Below are positions 7,817 through 17,069 of a stretch of DNA of 36,088 bases, piece by piece. Below the pieces are notes generated by a model that saw only the letters and a program-made list of their open reading frames with translations, ran no database searches and was not told the DNA's origin. The position numbers were made by a program, and so were the translations under genes. Source of the DNA: Planctomycetota bacterium (GTDB lineage Bacteria > Planctomycetota > JACQVV01 > JASMLP01); the NCBI GenBank assembly GCA_030748635.1, contig JASMLP010000189.1:1-36088 (forward strand), in the 5' to 3' direction. The stretch's first letter is position 1. Every line of letters begins with the position of its first letter.

Positions 7817-8341
7817 TTGAACCACTACGAGGGAATGTTTCTTGTTCCCAGCGCATCTGCTACCACGGAACTCGAAGGGGTCGTGGAGCAGGTGAAAGAA
7901 CTCATTGTCAAGCACGGTGGCCAGGTGGAATCCATGGCCTTGTGGGACGAGAGGCGGCTGGCTTACGAGATCGCAAATCACAAACGGGCTGGGTATTTGT
8001 TGGGCTTTTTCCGTATGGATGGAGGAGGCTTGGATGAATTCCGGCGTGACCTGAATTACTCGGAAGTCGTGATTCGACATCTGATTCTGGCTCGGAATCA
8101 GGATCATTTCGAGGAGAGTATAGCCGCACAAAAAGCCGCTGCTGAAGCTGCCGCGCAGCCTCGGGGAGAGGAGAGTCCGGAAGCGCCAGCTGGATCGGAC
8201 TCGGAGTCTGCCGAGAGCGATACCGATTCTGCCCAAGAGGAGAGTCCGGCCGCTGCCGAGCAGAGTGAAGTGGTTGCTACCGCCGCGGAGTCCGAGGGGA
8301 AAGCGGCTACCGAAGAGGCCTCTCCGGCCAGTACCAGTTAG
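7817..8341 (+). CDS. rpsF: Small ribosomal subunit protein bS6 with acidic C-terminal tail
   Basis: bS6 pairs with bS18 in the platform of the 30S subunit. From the TTG start the protein reads MNHYEGMFLV, a typical bS6 N-terminus, and residues 1-95 form the ferredoxin-like fold (LWDERRLAYEIANHKRAGY is diagnostic). Residues from about 105 to 174 are an Ala/Glu/Ser-rich, strongly acidic extension of low complexity; bS6 proteins are usually 95-135 residues, so the tail is long. It is followed by rpsR without the ssb gene that often lies between them. Confidence 0.93.
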   Translation: MNHYEGMFLVPSASATTELEGVVEQVKELIVKHGGQVESMALWDERRLAYEIANHKRAGYLLGFFRMDGGGLDEFRRDLNYSEVVIRHLILARNQDHFEESIAAQKAAAEAAAQPRGEESPEAPAGSDSESAESDTDSAQEESPAAAEQSEVVATAAESEGKAATEEASPASTS

Positions 8342-8424
8342 ATACAATACCTATTCGCATTATTGGACCTTGAGGAATCCGTCCAGTTGGACGTGATAGA
8401 TGGGGTCCTTTTGAAGAGACCGAC

Positions 8425-8682
8425 ATGAAACCACACATGAAACCGAAACGGAAAGAATCCTCCAAGAAGAAGATGCGCAGTTATCGCGACAGGAAGCGAT
8501 GCCGATTCAAAAAGGAGGACCACATCGATTACAAGGATCTAGAGCTTCTCTCCAAGTTCTGTTCTGCCCAGGGCAAGTTATTCAGCCGGAAACGCTCCGG
8601 AAATTGTGCCCAGTGTCAGCGGAGAGTCGCTCGTGCCATTAAATACGCTCGTTATCTCGCTTTGATGCCCTACGTCGGTTGA
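8425..8682 (+). CDS. rpsR: Small ribosomal subunit protein bS18
   Basis: The 85-residue basic protein carries the bS18 core: CRFKKEDHIDYKDLELL, then an RxSGNCAQCQRRVARAIKYAR segment and the LALMPY end. bS18 binds 16S rRNA as a heterodimer with bS6, whose gene is 83 bp upstream. The N-terminus is a Lys-rich tail. ATG 8425 is used; a second in-frame ATG lies four codons later. Confidence 0.95.
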   Translation: MKPHMKPKRKESSKKKMRSYRDRKRCRFKKEDHIDYKDLELLSKFCSAQGKLFSRKRSGNCAQCQRRVARAIKYARYLALMPYVG

Positions 8683-8768
8683 TTCCGACTGCAGGCTTCG
8701 TTACAAGCGGAGCTCTAGTAGGGGGGGTCGTTTCCTCTCTAAAGATCCGTTTGCCTGGAGAATCCATG

Positions 8769-9227
8769 ATGAAACTCATTTTACGTGAAGATGTAAGCAA
8801 ACTCGGGAATTGTGGGGACGTGGTAGATGTTCGCCCCGGTTATGCCCGGAATTACCTCATCCCTCGTGGCATCGGCCTCGAACTCAGTCAGGCAAATCTC
8901 GATCGAATTGAGGTGGAAGCTGAACGCAGGAATGCCGAGCGTCAAGCCGAAAAGGAATCGGCTCAAAGTCTCGCGAAGCGAATAGAGTCCGAGAGCTGGT
9001 CCATTGAGGCCAAGATGAATGAAGAGGGACATCTTTTCGGGTCGGTGTCTTACACGGATATTGTCGCCCTTTTCGCTTCCAAGAAATACGATGTGGCTGA
9101 AAAAGCCATCCGGTTCGAGGATGAAGATATCCATCCGATCAAGGAGAAGGGGGTCTATTCCATGCTCGTGGATCTTGGCCATGAGGTCCTGGCGAAAGTG
9201 AATCTGTTCGTTGTTCCGGGTGAATGA
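8769..9227 (+). CDS. rplI: Large ribosomal subunit protein bL9
   Basis: bL9 has two RNA-binding domains joined by a long helix. The N-terminal domain begins MKLILREDVSKLGNCGDVV and continues VRPGYARNYLIPRG; a charged helix (residues about 45-75) leads to the C-terminal domain with GHLFGSVSYTDI. The 152 residues match the family. Two ATG codons are adjacent (8766, 8769); the second gives the canonical MKLIL start, with GGAG eight bases upstream. Upstream in-frame codons back to 8679 encode nothing bL9-like. Confidence 0.95.
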   Translation: MKLILREDVSKLGNCGDVVDVRPGYARNYLIPRGIGLELSQANLDRIEVEAERRNAERQAEKESAQSLAKRIESESWSIEAKMNEEGHLFGSVSYTDIVALFASKKYDVAEKAIRFEDEDIHPIKEKGVYSMLVDLGHEVLAKVNLFVVPGE

Positions 9228-9352
9228 AGAAGCTTGACTCGGTCTTGTGGATTTGGGGGATTTCGTACGTTTTTCCTGTATGAGGGAGAAGAAACGGTCG
9301 GTTTGTTGTTTGGGAATAGCGAGCCGGATTTGAATTAGGGAGATTTGGGGCC

Positions 9353-10741
9353 ATGGGGAGCGACTTGGAGACGGTGGCATCAGGAAATTCGACACTCGCG
9401 CAGCGTTCCTTGCCGCACGAATTGGATGCTGAGCGTTTGGTGCTCGGGTCGATACTGCTAGATACCCATATGTTCGCGTCGGTGATACGGCTTCTGGATC
9501 GTGAGGAGTATTTTTACCTTCCCGCTCATCAGAAGATCTACACGGCGATGCTTTCACTTTTCAATGACGCGCGCCCAGTCGACCTTCATCTGCTTCGAAA
9601 TGAATTGAAAACTCGAGGTCAACTGGAAGAGGTGGGGGGGGGATCCTACATCGCCAGTTTGGTTGAAAGTTGCCCGGTTGCGGCCAATGCCGAATTTTAT
9701 GCCACGATCGTGCGGGATCGATTCGTTGTGCGCAAATTGATTCAGGCGGCGACTCAGACGATCCAGGAGTGTTACGACGGCTCGGAGTCGGTGGAAGCTC
9801 TTGTGGATCGGGCGGAACAACGAGTCTTTGAAGTGGGGCAGAAAAAAGACCTCTCAGAGGATGTTCGCATCGAGCAGGCTCTTTACGAGGCGTTCGAGGT
9901 TATCGACAACTATAAAGATCGTGAGGGGCGCCTTACCGGTCTGGCGTCGGGTTTCATGGATCTGGATGAGAAAACCAGCGGATTTCAGAATTCTGAACTG
10001 ATCATCCTGGCGGCTCGTCCATCCATGGGGAAAACAAGTTTCGCGCTGAATGTGATCGAAAATGTAGGGATCGAGCAGGGGAAGGCGGTCGCTATTTTCA
10101 GTATCGAAGTTCCTCGCCGGATGCTCGTTCAGAACATGCTTTGCAGTCGGGGGCGGATCGATTCACACAAGTTGCGAGGAGGCTATTTACAACCGGAAGA
10201 ATACAGCAATCTTTCCATGGTGGCTGGTGACTTTAAGGATGCAGGAATCTTCATCAACGATTCGCCTTCGATGACCGTCATGAGTCTTCGGGCCCGGGCT
10301 CGTCGGTTGAAAGACCAGTACGATATTTCCATGATCGTGATCGACTACCTCCAGTTGATGGATGGATCGGTTAGTGCGGGAGGAAGAACGGAGAGCCGTC
10401 AGCAGGAGATCAGTTTGATCAGTCGAGGTCTCAAGTCTCTCGCTCGAGAGTTGGAGGTCCCTGTTATCGCGCTCTCTCAGCTCAACCGGAGAGCTGAAAC
10501 TCGAGATGATCATCGCCCCCGTATGGCCGACCTGAGAGAATCCGGCGCGCTCGAGCAGGATGCGGATGTGATCATGTTCCTTTTTCGTGAAGAATACTAT
10601 GATCCTCGTCCGGAAAACGAAAATGTGGCTGAATTGATCATCGCCAAGCAGCGGCATGGGCCGACCGATACGGTCAAGCTTACCTTCATGAAGCAGTTCA
10701 CCCGTTTTTACAATTTCAGTAGTCGGGACGAGGGTTTCTGA
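9353..10741 (+). CDS. dnaB: Replicative DNA helicase DnaB
   Basis: DnaB is the hexameric 5'-3' helicase of the replication fork. The N-terminal helical domain (about 15-120) starts LPHELDAERLVLGSILLD. The RecA-like domain has Walker A ARPSMGKTS (Lys227), a SIEVPRRML stretch in place of the usual SLEM, Walker B IVIDYLQLM, and SQLNRRAETR. The length, 462 residues, is standard and there is no intein. GGGAG lies nine bases before ATG 9353. The rpsF-rpsR-rplI-dnaB order is a classic bacterial arrangement. The stop overlaps the bamA start by one base (TGATG). Confidence 0.97.
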   Translation: MGSDLETVASGNSTLAQRSLPHELDAERLVLGSILLDTHMFASVIRLLDREEYFYLPAHQKIYTAMLSLFNDARPVDLHLLRNELKTRGQLEEVGGGSYIASLVESCPVAANAEFYATIVRDRFVVRKLIQAATQTIQECYDGSESVEALVDRAEQRVFEVGQKKDLSEDVRIEQALYEAFEVIDNYKDREGRLTGLASGFMDLDEKTSGFQNSELIILAARPSMGKTSFALNVIENVGIEQGKAVAIFSIEVPRRMLVQNMLCSRGRIDSHKLRGGYLQPEEYSNLSMVAGDFKDAGIFINDSPSMTVMSLRARARRLKDQYDISMIVIDYLQLMDGSVSAGGRTESRQQEISLISRGLKSLARELEVPVIALSQLNRRAETRDDHRPRMADLRESGALEQDADVIMFLFREEYYDPRPENENVAELIIAKQRHGPTDTVKLTFMKQFTRFYNFSSRDEGF

Positions 10742-13068
10742 TGTTGCGTGTTCGCAATCTTCTTTTAGTGGGAATTTTGCTTTTGCTCGGCAGTTCCTGG
10801 GTTTCGGCTCAGGGGTCGGATGAGGCGACTCGGATTCATGAGATTGTTCTGGAGGGGAATCGACGAACGACTCGTTCGTACATTCTCTCGAAAATTGAAT
10901 CGGCGGTAGGAAAGCCGTTTCAGAAGGATACGCTGGCCGAGGACATCAAACGACTGTATAGGCTGGGACTTTTCAGTCGTATCGCCGTGGATCAGAAGCG
11001 ACTCCCCGAGGGAATGCAGATCAAGTTCGTGCTCGTGGAGAATGTGTTGATCGATCGGATCGTGATCAGAGGAAATGTCGAATACGAGGATTCCGATCTT
11101 CGAGACATCATGAAGTTGCGGTCGGGGCGTCCACTTGTTCGTTACATGCTCACTCTCGATAAGGATCGTATTCGAGATCATTATCTCGAGGAGGGGTACC
11201 TTTTCGTCAAGGTGACGGTACAGTCCAATCCGACCATCGCGGGCGAAGAGGTGATTGTTCGGATTCTCGAGGGGCCCCAGGTTTCGATCGAAGAGATACG
11301 ATTCCAAGGGAATCTGCAGGTCAAGGACAAGCATCTTCTCCGAGTGATGGAGACCCAAGAGAGTCGTTGGTATCGAAGCGAAGTGTATCGTGAAGATGTG
11401 CTCGTGCAGGATGTGGTCAGTATTCGAAATTATTATCGAACCCAAGGATTCCTCGATGTTCAGGCGGAAGTCTCCGATTTCGAATTTAGCGATGAAAAGT
11501 CGGAGTTATCGATCACTATCCACATAGAAGAAGGTCCGCGCTATCAAGTGGAGTCGATCGGTTTGGAGGGCGTGAAACTTTTCAACGAAAAGGAAGTGCG
11601 ATCTCGTTTCAAACAGAAAGAAGGGGAATATTTCGACCAGGAGTCCATTGTCAAGGATCGTTCCAAAATCGAAACGATGTACCGGGATAACGCTTTCATC
11701 GAGTGCACGGTGGAGATCAAGTATCTCTACAGCGTGGAGGGACCTCAGGTAGGGATATTGTATCGGGTCAAAGAGGGGATTCCGTATCGAATCGATCGGG
11801 TCAAGATCCGAGGAAACCTTCAAACCCGAGATGATGTCATCCGTCGCCGAATTCAGGTCTATCCCGGCGAATACATCAATACATCCAAGATTCGAGAATC
11901 TCAGCGCAAACTTCGCGAGGACGGTTATTACGAAAAGATCGATCTGGATCTCAAGCCCGGAGATCTGCCCGGAACGAAGACTCTGATATTTGATGTCACC
12001 GAGGGGAGAACCGGAACCATTCGGTTTGCTGCCGGTGTGACCTCCAATGCCGGTTTGATCGGTGATGTCAGTCTTTCCAAGAAAAATTTCGATTTGTCGG
12101 ATCTTCCTAAGAGTTGGAGTGAAATTTGGGAAGGAAGCGCGTTCACCGGAGGAGGACAGGAGATCCTTTTCCAATTTCAGCCAGGTAGTGAATTGATTCG
12201 AAACCGATTTCGGTTTCGAGAGCCCTATCTTTTTGGCTATCCATACAGTTTCAGTGTCGACTATCAGTATCTGAGTCGTGATCGAGAAAGTTTCGATGAG
12301 ACTCGCAATGGGGCGACTTTAGCCTGGGGTCATGAGGTGAACGATGATCTCCGACTGGAACTGGGATATCGGATCGAAGATGTCGAGATCGAGGATGTCG
12401 ACTCGGACGCGCCTTTTTTGGTCCGGCAAGCCAAGGGATCTACGTTCATTACATCGACCATTCTCAGCGGCGTCTTGGATCGTCGAGATAGCTCGATTTT
12501 GCCAACCCGTGGCTACAAGCTGTCGAGTTCCTTTGAAGCTGCGAGTGAAGCGCTCGGCGGGGACAGTGAATTCGTTAAATATCAAGCTCGAGCATCCTGG
12601 CACCGGAAGATGATGGTCGATGAGGATGGATATCCGCATGTTCTGAACCTCTCGGCTCGATTCGGTTGGGTCGAAGAGTATGGCGGATCTAGTCAGGTTC
12701 CGGTTTTCGAGAAGTTTTATGCGGGCGGATTTGGATCTTTTCGTGGATTCGAATATCGGGGGATCGGCCCCCATCAAGGAGATGATCCCGTGGGGGGGCG
12801 TGTCTTGGCGATCGGGACGGTGGAATACGGTCTGCCCGCCTACAGGGATGTTCTGAGATTGGTCCTTTTCAGCGATTTCGGAACGGTTGCCCGTCGTATT
12901 AGTTCCAGTGAAATGGGTGATATTCGCCTTTCGGTGGGCATGGGAATCCGATTGAAATTGCCGTTTCTCGGGCAAAGGCCCTTTGCGCTCGACTTCGGTT
13001 TTGCCTTACTCAAAGAAGATGATGATGATCGGGATGTGATTCACTTCTCGATCGGCCGAGAATTCTGA
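10741..13068 (+). CDS. bamA: BamA, outer membrane protein assembly factor
   Basis: BamA folds and inserts beta-barrel proteins into the outer membrane. The 775-residue protein begins with a signal peptide (about 1-23, ending VSAQG). Five POTRA repeats follow (about 29-430), each with pattern I-x-x-I-x-I-x-GN, for example IHEIVLEGNRRTTRSYI. The rest is a 16-strand barrel with the lid-loop motif SFRGFEYRGIGP and the C-terminal beta-signal FSIGREF ending in Phe. It is the head of the outer-membrane gene run and is one base from dnaB. The N-terminus and length leave little doubt. Confidence 0.96.
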   Translation: MLRVRNLLLVGILLLLGSSWVSAQGSDEATRIHEIVLEGNRRTTRSYILSKIESAVGKPFQKDTLAEDIKRLYRLGLFSRIAVDQKRLPEGMQIKFVLVENVLIDRIVIRGNVEYEDSDLRDIMKLRSGRPLVRYMLTLDKDRIRDHYLEEGYLFVKVTVQSNPTIAGEEVIVRILEGPQVSIEEIRFQGNLQVKDKHLLRVMETQESRWYRSEVYREDVLVQDVVSIRNYYRTQGFLDVQAEVSDFEFSDEKSELSITIHIEEGPRYQVESIGLEGVKLFNEKEVRSRFKQKEGEYFDQESIVKDRSKIETMYRDNAFIECTVEIKYLYSVEGPQVGILYRVKEGIPYRIDRVKIRGNLQTRDDVIRRRIQVYPGEYINTSKIRESQRKLREDGYYEKIDLDLKPGDLPGTKTLIFDVTEGRTGTIRFAAGVTSNAGLIGDVSLSKKNFDLSDLPKSWSEIWEGSAFTGGGQEILFQFQPGSELIRNRFRFREPYLFGYPYSFSVDYQYLSRDRESFDETRNGATLAWGHEVNDDLRLELGYRIEDVEIEDVDSDAPFLVRQAKGSTFITSTILSGVLDRRDSSILPTRGYKLSSSFEAASEALGGDSEFVKYQARASWHRKMMVDEDGYPHVLNLSARFGWVEEYGGSSQVPVFEKFYAGGFGSFRGFEYRGIGPHQGDDPVGGRVLAIGTVEYGLPAYRDVLRLVLFSDFGTVARRISSSEMGDIRLSVGMGIRLKLPFLGQRPFALDFGFALLKEDDDDRDVIHFSIGREF

Positions 13069-13128
13069 TATCCGTGGATGTCTCTGATGACCAAATCTCA
13101 GGATCATGAGTTTGAAAGGATGCTGTCA

Positions 13129-13746
13129 ATGAGTCCGAAACCAGTTCTTGCTTTCTTCGCGATTTGTCTTTTGCTCTTCTCGGGAGCGGTTTGGGCGCAG
13201 GAGGCTCCTGCTGACCCCGGCTTCCGGGTCGGGTTCGTGAATGTGAAAGTGGCGTTTGAAGGGTTTGGTAAGACTCGATTCCAGGAGAAGCAAATCAATG
13301 CCTGGTTTCGTGAACAGATGCGTCAGATCGAAGAGGAGGGAGATCGGCTCAAGAAACTGGCCGAAGAGATCGAACTTTTCGCTCCTCGTTCCCCTGAAAG
13401 GCAAAAGCAAGAGAAAGAATATTTCAGAAAGAAAATGATGCTCGATTTCCGGAAAAAGTCGTTGCAGGATGAAGTTCAGAAACGCCTGAAAACCAGCACG
13501 GAAGGATTGTATGAGGAAGTGAATTCCGGCATAGCCGACTATGCTAGGAAGCACGGGTTTACGATCATCTTCAAGGTCGATGGCGATTCGATAGCCAGCG
13601 ACAGTCAAAGCGAATTGAAGTTGAAGATTCATACACGTGGAGTGGTTTATTACGACCCTAAGCTGGATATTACGAACGCAGTGGTGGCTGCCTTGAACGA
13701 AAGTTTTCAGGGAAAGACGAAGAAAGAGAGTGCTGGAGACAAGTGA
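13129..13746 (+). CDS. skp: Skp/OmpH-family periplasmic chaperone
   Basis: Skp holds unfolded outer-membrane proteins in the periplasm. The protein has a signal peptide ([20 protein letters not shown], then WAQE), a short beta strand ([14 protein letters not shown]), and two long charged helices with the [11 protein letters not shown] segment typical of OmpH, closing with a strand ([12 protein letters not shown]). I chose ATG 13129, which has AAAGGA eight bases upstream and puts the signal peptide at the N-terminus; in-frame ATGs at 13078 and 13120 are alternatives. The stop overlaps the GTG of lpxD. The bamA-skp-lpxD order is widely conserved. Confidence 0.88.
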   Translation: MSPKPVLAFFAICLLLFSGAVWAQEAPADPGFRVGFVNVKVAFEGFGKTRFQEKQINAWFREQMRQIEEEGDRLKKLAEEIELFAPRSPERQKQEKEYFRKKMMLDFRKKSLQDEVQKRLKTSTEGLYEEVNSGIADYARKHGFTIIFKVDGDSIASDSQSELKLKIHTRGVVYYDPKLDITNAVVAALNESFQGKTKKESAGDK

Positions 13747-14795
13747 GCCATACACTGGGAGATATCGCCAAACACGTTGATGGAGTTCTCCATGGCGATG
13801 CAACTCGTATCGTACGAGGAGTGGCGGGAATCGAAGACGCGGGTAGAGAGCATGTCGCCTTTCTGGCGAACGAGCGTTATCGATCTCTGTTAGCGAACTG
13901 TCGTGCTGCGGCGGTTCTCGTTCCCGAGGGAACGGAGTGTGAGGGAGAATCCTCATTGATCGAAGTGGAAAATCCTTCACTAGCTTTCAGCGCAGTCATC
14001 GGGTTATTTCGAAAGGAACCTCCCGCGCCTCCGGCGGGCATCCATCCGAAAGCTCACGTCGATTCCGGCGCAACCCTGGCTGAAGATGTCGCCGTATCGG
14101 CATTTGCTGTCGTCGAGTCTGGGGCGACTGTTGGTGCTCGAACGATTCTGTATCCGAATGTTTACGTGGGGCACGAGGCTCGCATCGGTGAGGATTGTGT
14201 TCTTTATCCGGGCAGTTTTGTGGGAGCGCGAGTGGAAATCGGTGATCGGGTGATCTTGCAGCCCCACGCGGTGGTCGGATCGGACGGATTCGGTTATCTG
14301 CCTGTCGACGGCTTGCCGGTCAAGGTCCCACAGGCCGGAATTGTACGGGTGGGAGATGATGTCGAAATCGGAGCCTGCACGACAATCGATCGGGCTCGTT
14401 TCGATAGCACAGAACTTCGGCGAGGTTGCAAGGTGGATAATCTGGTCCAGGTGGCTCACAACGTCCGAATTGGAGAGGGCACTTGTATCGCCGCTCAGAC
14501 CGGGATCGCGGGGTCGACAACCCTCGGTCGTGGGGTGTTGATGGGAGGACAGGTAGGGGTTGTTGGGCACATCCACGTTGCGGATGGCGTCCGTGTCGCT
14601 GCTCAATCAGGTCTCTCTTCAGATATCGATCCGGGAGAAACCGTGGCAGGGTCTCCGGCTCAATCGGCAAGGCAGTACTGGAAGATGATGGCTTCGATGC
14701 GTAAACTTCCAGCGGTGTTAAAGGAATTCAAAAAATTGCGTGAGAAGGTTTTGCGACTTGAGAAACGGCCAGAGGACGATTTGTCAACCGGTTGA
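13743..14795 (+). CDS. lpxD: LpxD, UDP-3-O-(3-hydroxyacyl)glucosamine N-acyltransferase
   Basis: LpxD adds the N-linked hydroxyacyl chain in the third step of lipid A synthesis. The N-terminal uridine-binding domain ([20 protein letters not shown]) precedes a left-handed beta-helix of hexapeptide repeats. SDGFGY and NLVQVAHN carry the active site; catalytic His239 has the same number as in E. coli. The C-terminal helix ends in a Lys/Glu-rich stretch. At 350 residues it is of normal size. The GTG start overlaps the skp stop by 4 bp (GTGA). Confidence 0.95.
   Translation: MSHTLGDIAKHVDGVLHGDATRIVRGVAGIEDAGREHVAFLANERYRSLLANCRAAAVLVPEGTECEGESSLIEVENPSLAFSAVIGLFRKEPPAPPAGIHPKAHVDSGATLAEDVAVSAFAVVESGATVGARTILYPNVYVGHEARIGEDCVLYPGSFVGARVEIGDRVILQPHAVVGSDGFGYLPVDGLPVKVPQAGIVRVGDDVEIGACTTIDRARFDSTELRRGCKVDNLVQVAHNVRIGEGTCIAAQTGIAGSTTLGRGVLMGGQVGVVGHIHVADGVRVAAQSGLSSDIDPGETVAGSPAQSARQYWKMMASMRKLPAVLKEFKKLREKVLRLEKRPEDDLSTG
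14743..14748 (+). promoter_or_regulatory. Ribosome binding site for the TTG start of lpxC/fabZ
   Basis: AGAAGG inside the lpxD coding region lies nine bases before TTG 14758. With this start the LpxC zinc ligand falls at His79, as in E. coli, which supports the choice over GTG 14740. Confidence 0.5.
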
Positions 14796-16047
14796 TATCG
14801 AAGGAGTAGGTCTCCATACCGGTGAGCATTGTCAGTTGCGGTTGAAACCCGCGGCCGTCAACACGGGGGTGGTTTTTGTCCGTACGGATATTCCGGATGC
14901 GCCACCGATTCCTGCAACGGTCGATTATCTTGTGGCTCGTCCCCGGCGGACCGCATTGCGGAATGGCTCTGCCGAGGTCCATACGATCGAACATCTGCTT
15001 TCCGCGGCTACCGCCCTGGAGGTTCACAATCTCGAAATCGAGATGAGTAATGTCGAGGTCCCGGGTGCCGACGGAAGTGCTCTCCCTTTTGTCGAATTGC
15101 TTACCCAGGCGGGGTTCGAAGAGCAGGATGAGTCGGTGGATACAATCGTGTTGGAGGAGCCGGTCGCTATTCGCAAGGGCGACACGACGATTGTCGCGCT
15201 TCCCTCCAAGGAGGGGATGACGGTTTCCTATACGATGATTTACGATCATCCGTTTTTGGGTACCCAGCATTTTGAATCGACGCTCACTCCAGAAACCTTT
15301 CTTCAGGAGATTGCCCCGGCCCGGACGTTTTGTCTCGAAAGTGAGGTGGAGCAGTTACGGGAGCTTGGGCTTGGGATGGGGGCGAACACGGAAAATACTC
15401 TGGTCATGGGCGCGAATGGGGTGCTCGATAATGAGCTCAGATTCGCCGACGAATGTGTTCGTCACAAGGTGCTCGATTTGATTGGTGACCTTTCACTCAT
15501 GGGGAAGCGCTTGCAAGCTCATGTTGTCGCCACCCGCTCGGGACACGCTACGAATGTGGAATTAGCTCAGAAGATTCTCAACCTCGAGAAAAAAAAGGCG
15601 GTTGGGGATCGGGGATGCCTGGACATCCAGGCTATCCAGAAGATTTTGCCACACCGTTATCCTTTCTTATTGATCGATCGAGTGATCGAGGTGGAAGATA
15701 ATCGTAGGGCGGTCGGGATTAAGAACGTAACGATCAATGAGCCCTATTTTCAGGGACATTGGCCGGGTCGCCCCGTGATGCCTGGTGTGCTTCAGTTGGA
15801 GGCGATGGCGCAATTGGCGGGGGTTTTGTTGATGAGAGATCTGGAACGAGCTGGAAAGCTTGCGGTGATCCTCTCGATCGATAAGGTTCGTTTACGCAAG
15901 GTGGTATCACCTGGCGATCAGCTACGTCTCGAATGTCGTACGGTACGACTGAAGGCCCGGACCGGTAAGGTGCATGGGCGCGCAACTGTGGAGGGCGAAC
16001 AGGTCGCAGAGGCACAATTCCTTTTCATGCTTCTTGATGGTGAGTAG
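14758..16047 (+). CDS. lpxC/fabZ: LpxC-FabZ fusion: UDP-3-O-acyl-GlcNAc deacetylase / 3-hydroxyacyl-ACP dehydratase
   Basis: One 429-residue protein joins two enzymes. Residues 1-285 are LpxC, the zinc-dependent committed step of lipid A synthesis: [20 protein letters not shown] (Glu78, zinc ligand His79), [16 protein letters not shown] (His236, Asp240) and SGHATN. Residues from about 288 are FabZ, which dehydrates hydroxyacyl-ACP: [14 protein letters not shown], and [20 protein letters not shown] with catalytic His334 and Glu348. No separate fabZ lies in the window. Such fusions are known in Bacteroidetes and some other phyla. All key residues of both enzymes are present. The start overlaps lpxD by 38 bp. 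Confidence 0.95.
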   Translation: MRNGQRTICQPVDIEGVGLHTGEHCQLRLKPAAVNTGVVFVRTDIPDAPPIPATVDYLVARPRRTALRNGSAEVHTIEHLLSAATALEVHNLEIEMSNVEVPGADGSALPFVELLTQAGFEEQDESVDTIVLEEPVAIRKGDTTIVALPSKEGMTVSYTMIYDHPFLGTQHFESTLTPETFLQEIAPARTFCLESEVEQLRELGLGMGANTENTLVMGANGVLDNELRFADECVRHKVLDLIGDLSLMGKRLQAHVVATRSGHATNVELAQKILNLEKKKAVGDRGCLDIQAIQKILPHRYPFLLIDRVIEVEDNRRAVGIKNVTINEPYFQGHWPGRPVMPGVLQLEAMAQLAGVLLMRDLERAGKLAVILSIDKVRLRKVVSPGDQLRLECRTVRLKARTGKVHGRATVEGEQVAEAQFLFMLLDGE

Positions 16048-16106
16048 TTTCGAGCCGCGTGTGCCCACCACGAAACTCTCAAAATCTGTCTTTTTCGTTC
16101 ACGAAC

Positions 16107-16134
16107 TTGACCTTGAACCATACCAAAGTAAAAT
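16107..16134 (+). promoter_or_regulatory. Sigma-70-type promoter for lpxA
   Basis: TTGACC at 16107-16112 and TAAAAT at 16129-16134 are separated by 16 bases, in an AT-rich 158-bp gap after lpxC/fabZ. A start near 16141 would leave a leader of about 65 bases before lpxA. The boxes match consensus at five of six positions each, so lpxA and the next gene can be expressed apart from the bamA-lpxC run. Confidence 0.6.
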
Positions 16135-16205
16135 ATGGGAATATTTTTGCCTAACGCTCACGGTGTGGTCCCCTGCCATCGTCAACTGAGCGGAGAACCG
16201 GAGTC

Positions 16206-17018
16206 ATGAAGCTCTCAGAAACCTGTTTTGTTCATTCCGGAGCCCGAATCGCTGAAGGGGTCGAAATCGGTGAATACGCCGTGATCGGCGAGAACGTCGA
16301 AATCGGCCGCGGAACTCGGATTGGACACCACGTTTCGATAACCGGGAACACTCGGATCGGAGAATTCAACGAGATTCACCCCATGTCGGTTATTGGGGGG
16401 CCTCCTCAGGATCTCAAATTCCGGGGTGAGGCGAGTCGTTTGGTGATTGGGGATCGAAACACGATTCGTGAATTCGTAACCATTCATACGGGTACGGAGC
16501 AAGGCGGAGGAATTACTGCGATCGGGAACGATTGCCTTCTTATGGCCTATGTCCATGTGGCGCACGATTGCATCCTGCGTGATCGAGTCGTTCTTTCCAA
16601 CAGTACGGAACTTGCTGGGCATGTTCTTCTGGAAGATGGAGTGGTGGTTGGTGGGAAAACGGGTGTTCACCATTTCGTGACCATCGGTCGGGGCGCTTTC
16701 ATCGGTGGCATGAGTGCCGTGCGTCAGGATATTCCCCCCTTCATGGTTGCAGAAGGTATGCCGGCTCGGGTACGAGGAATCAATTCGATCGGTTTGCGTC
16801 GTGGCGATCATACTCGCGATGGAATGGATGCCGTCAAGGAAGCCTTTCGGGTCCTGTTTCGTTCGGATCTCAACTTTCGTGAGAGTGCGGACCGACTTTC
16901 GGATCTTGCTGACAAATACGAAGAGGTGCGTTCCATTCTCGATGCCATGAGGGGGATGGAGCAAGGGCGAGGCGGACGGGCGCGTGAATCGACACGGATT
17001 TACCCGGCTCTGTCCTGA
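16206..17018 (+). CDS. lpxA: LpxA, UDP-GlcNAc acyltransferase
   Basis: LpxA places the first hydroxyacyl chain on the 3-position of UDP-GlcNAc, or of its 3-amino analogue in some bacteria. The protein is a left-handed beta-helix from the N-terminus (VHSGARIAEGVEIGEYAVIG), with the LpxA-specific IGGPPQDLKFRGE loop, REFVTIHTGTEQGGG and YVHVAHDC (His117 and catalytic His120, as E. coli His122/His125). The C-terminal helical domain is normal; 270 residues in all. GCGGAGAACCGGAG precedes ATG 16206. The oxidoreductase gene follows after 51 bp. Confidence 0.95.
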   Translation: MKLSETCFVHSGARIAEGVEIGEYAVIGENVEIGRGTRIGHHVSITGNTRIGEFNEIHPMSVIGGPPQDLKFRGEASRLVIGDRNTIREFVTIHTGTEQGGGITAIGNDCLLMAYVHVAHDCILRDRVVLSNSTELAGHVLLEDGVVVGGKTGVHHFVTIGRGAFIGGMSAVRQDIPPFMVAEGMPARVRGINSIGLRRGDHTRDGMDAVKEAFRVLFRSDLNFRESADRLSDLADKYEEVRSILDAMRGMEQGRGGRARESTRIYPALS

Positions 17019-17069
17019 CGTGAAAACGAATCCAGAGAAGCTGGCTTCATCTGTCGGCTCACATTTTTG

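Noticed and set aside
12319-12975. 218-codon minus-strand frame inside bamA
   Set aside because: Shadow of the bamA barrel region; no start signal and no motif.
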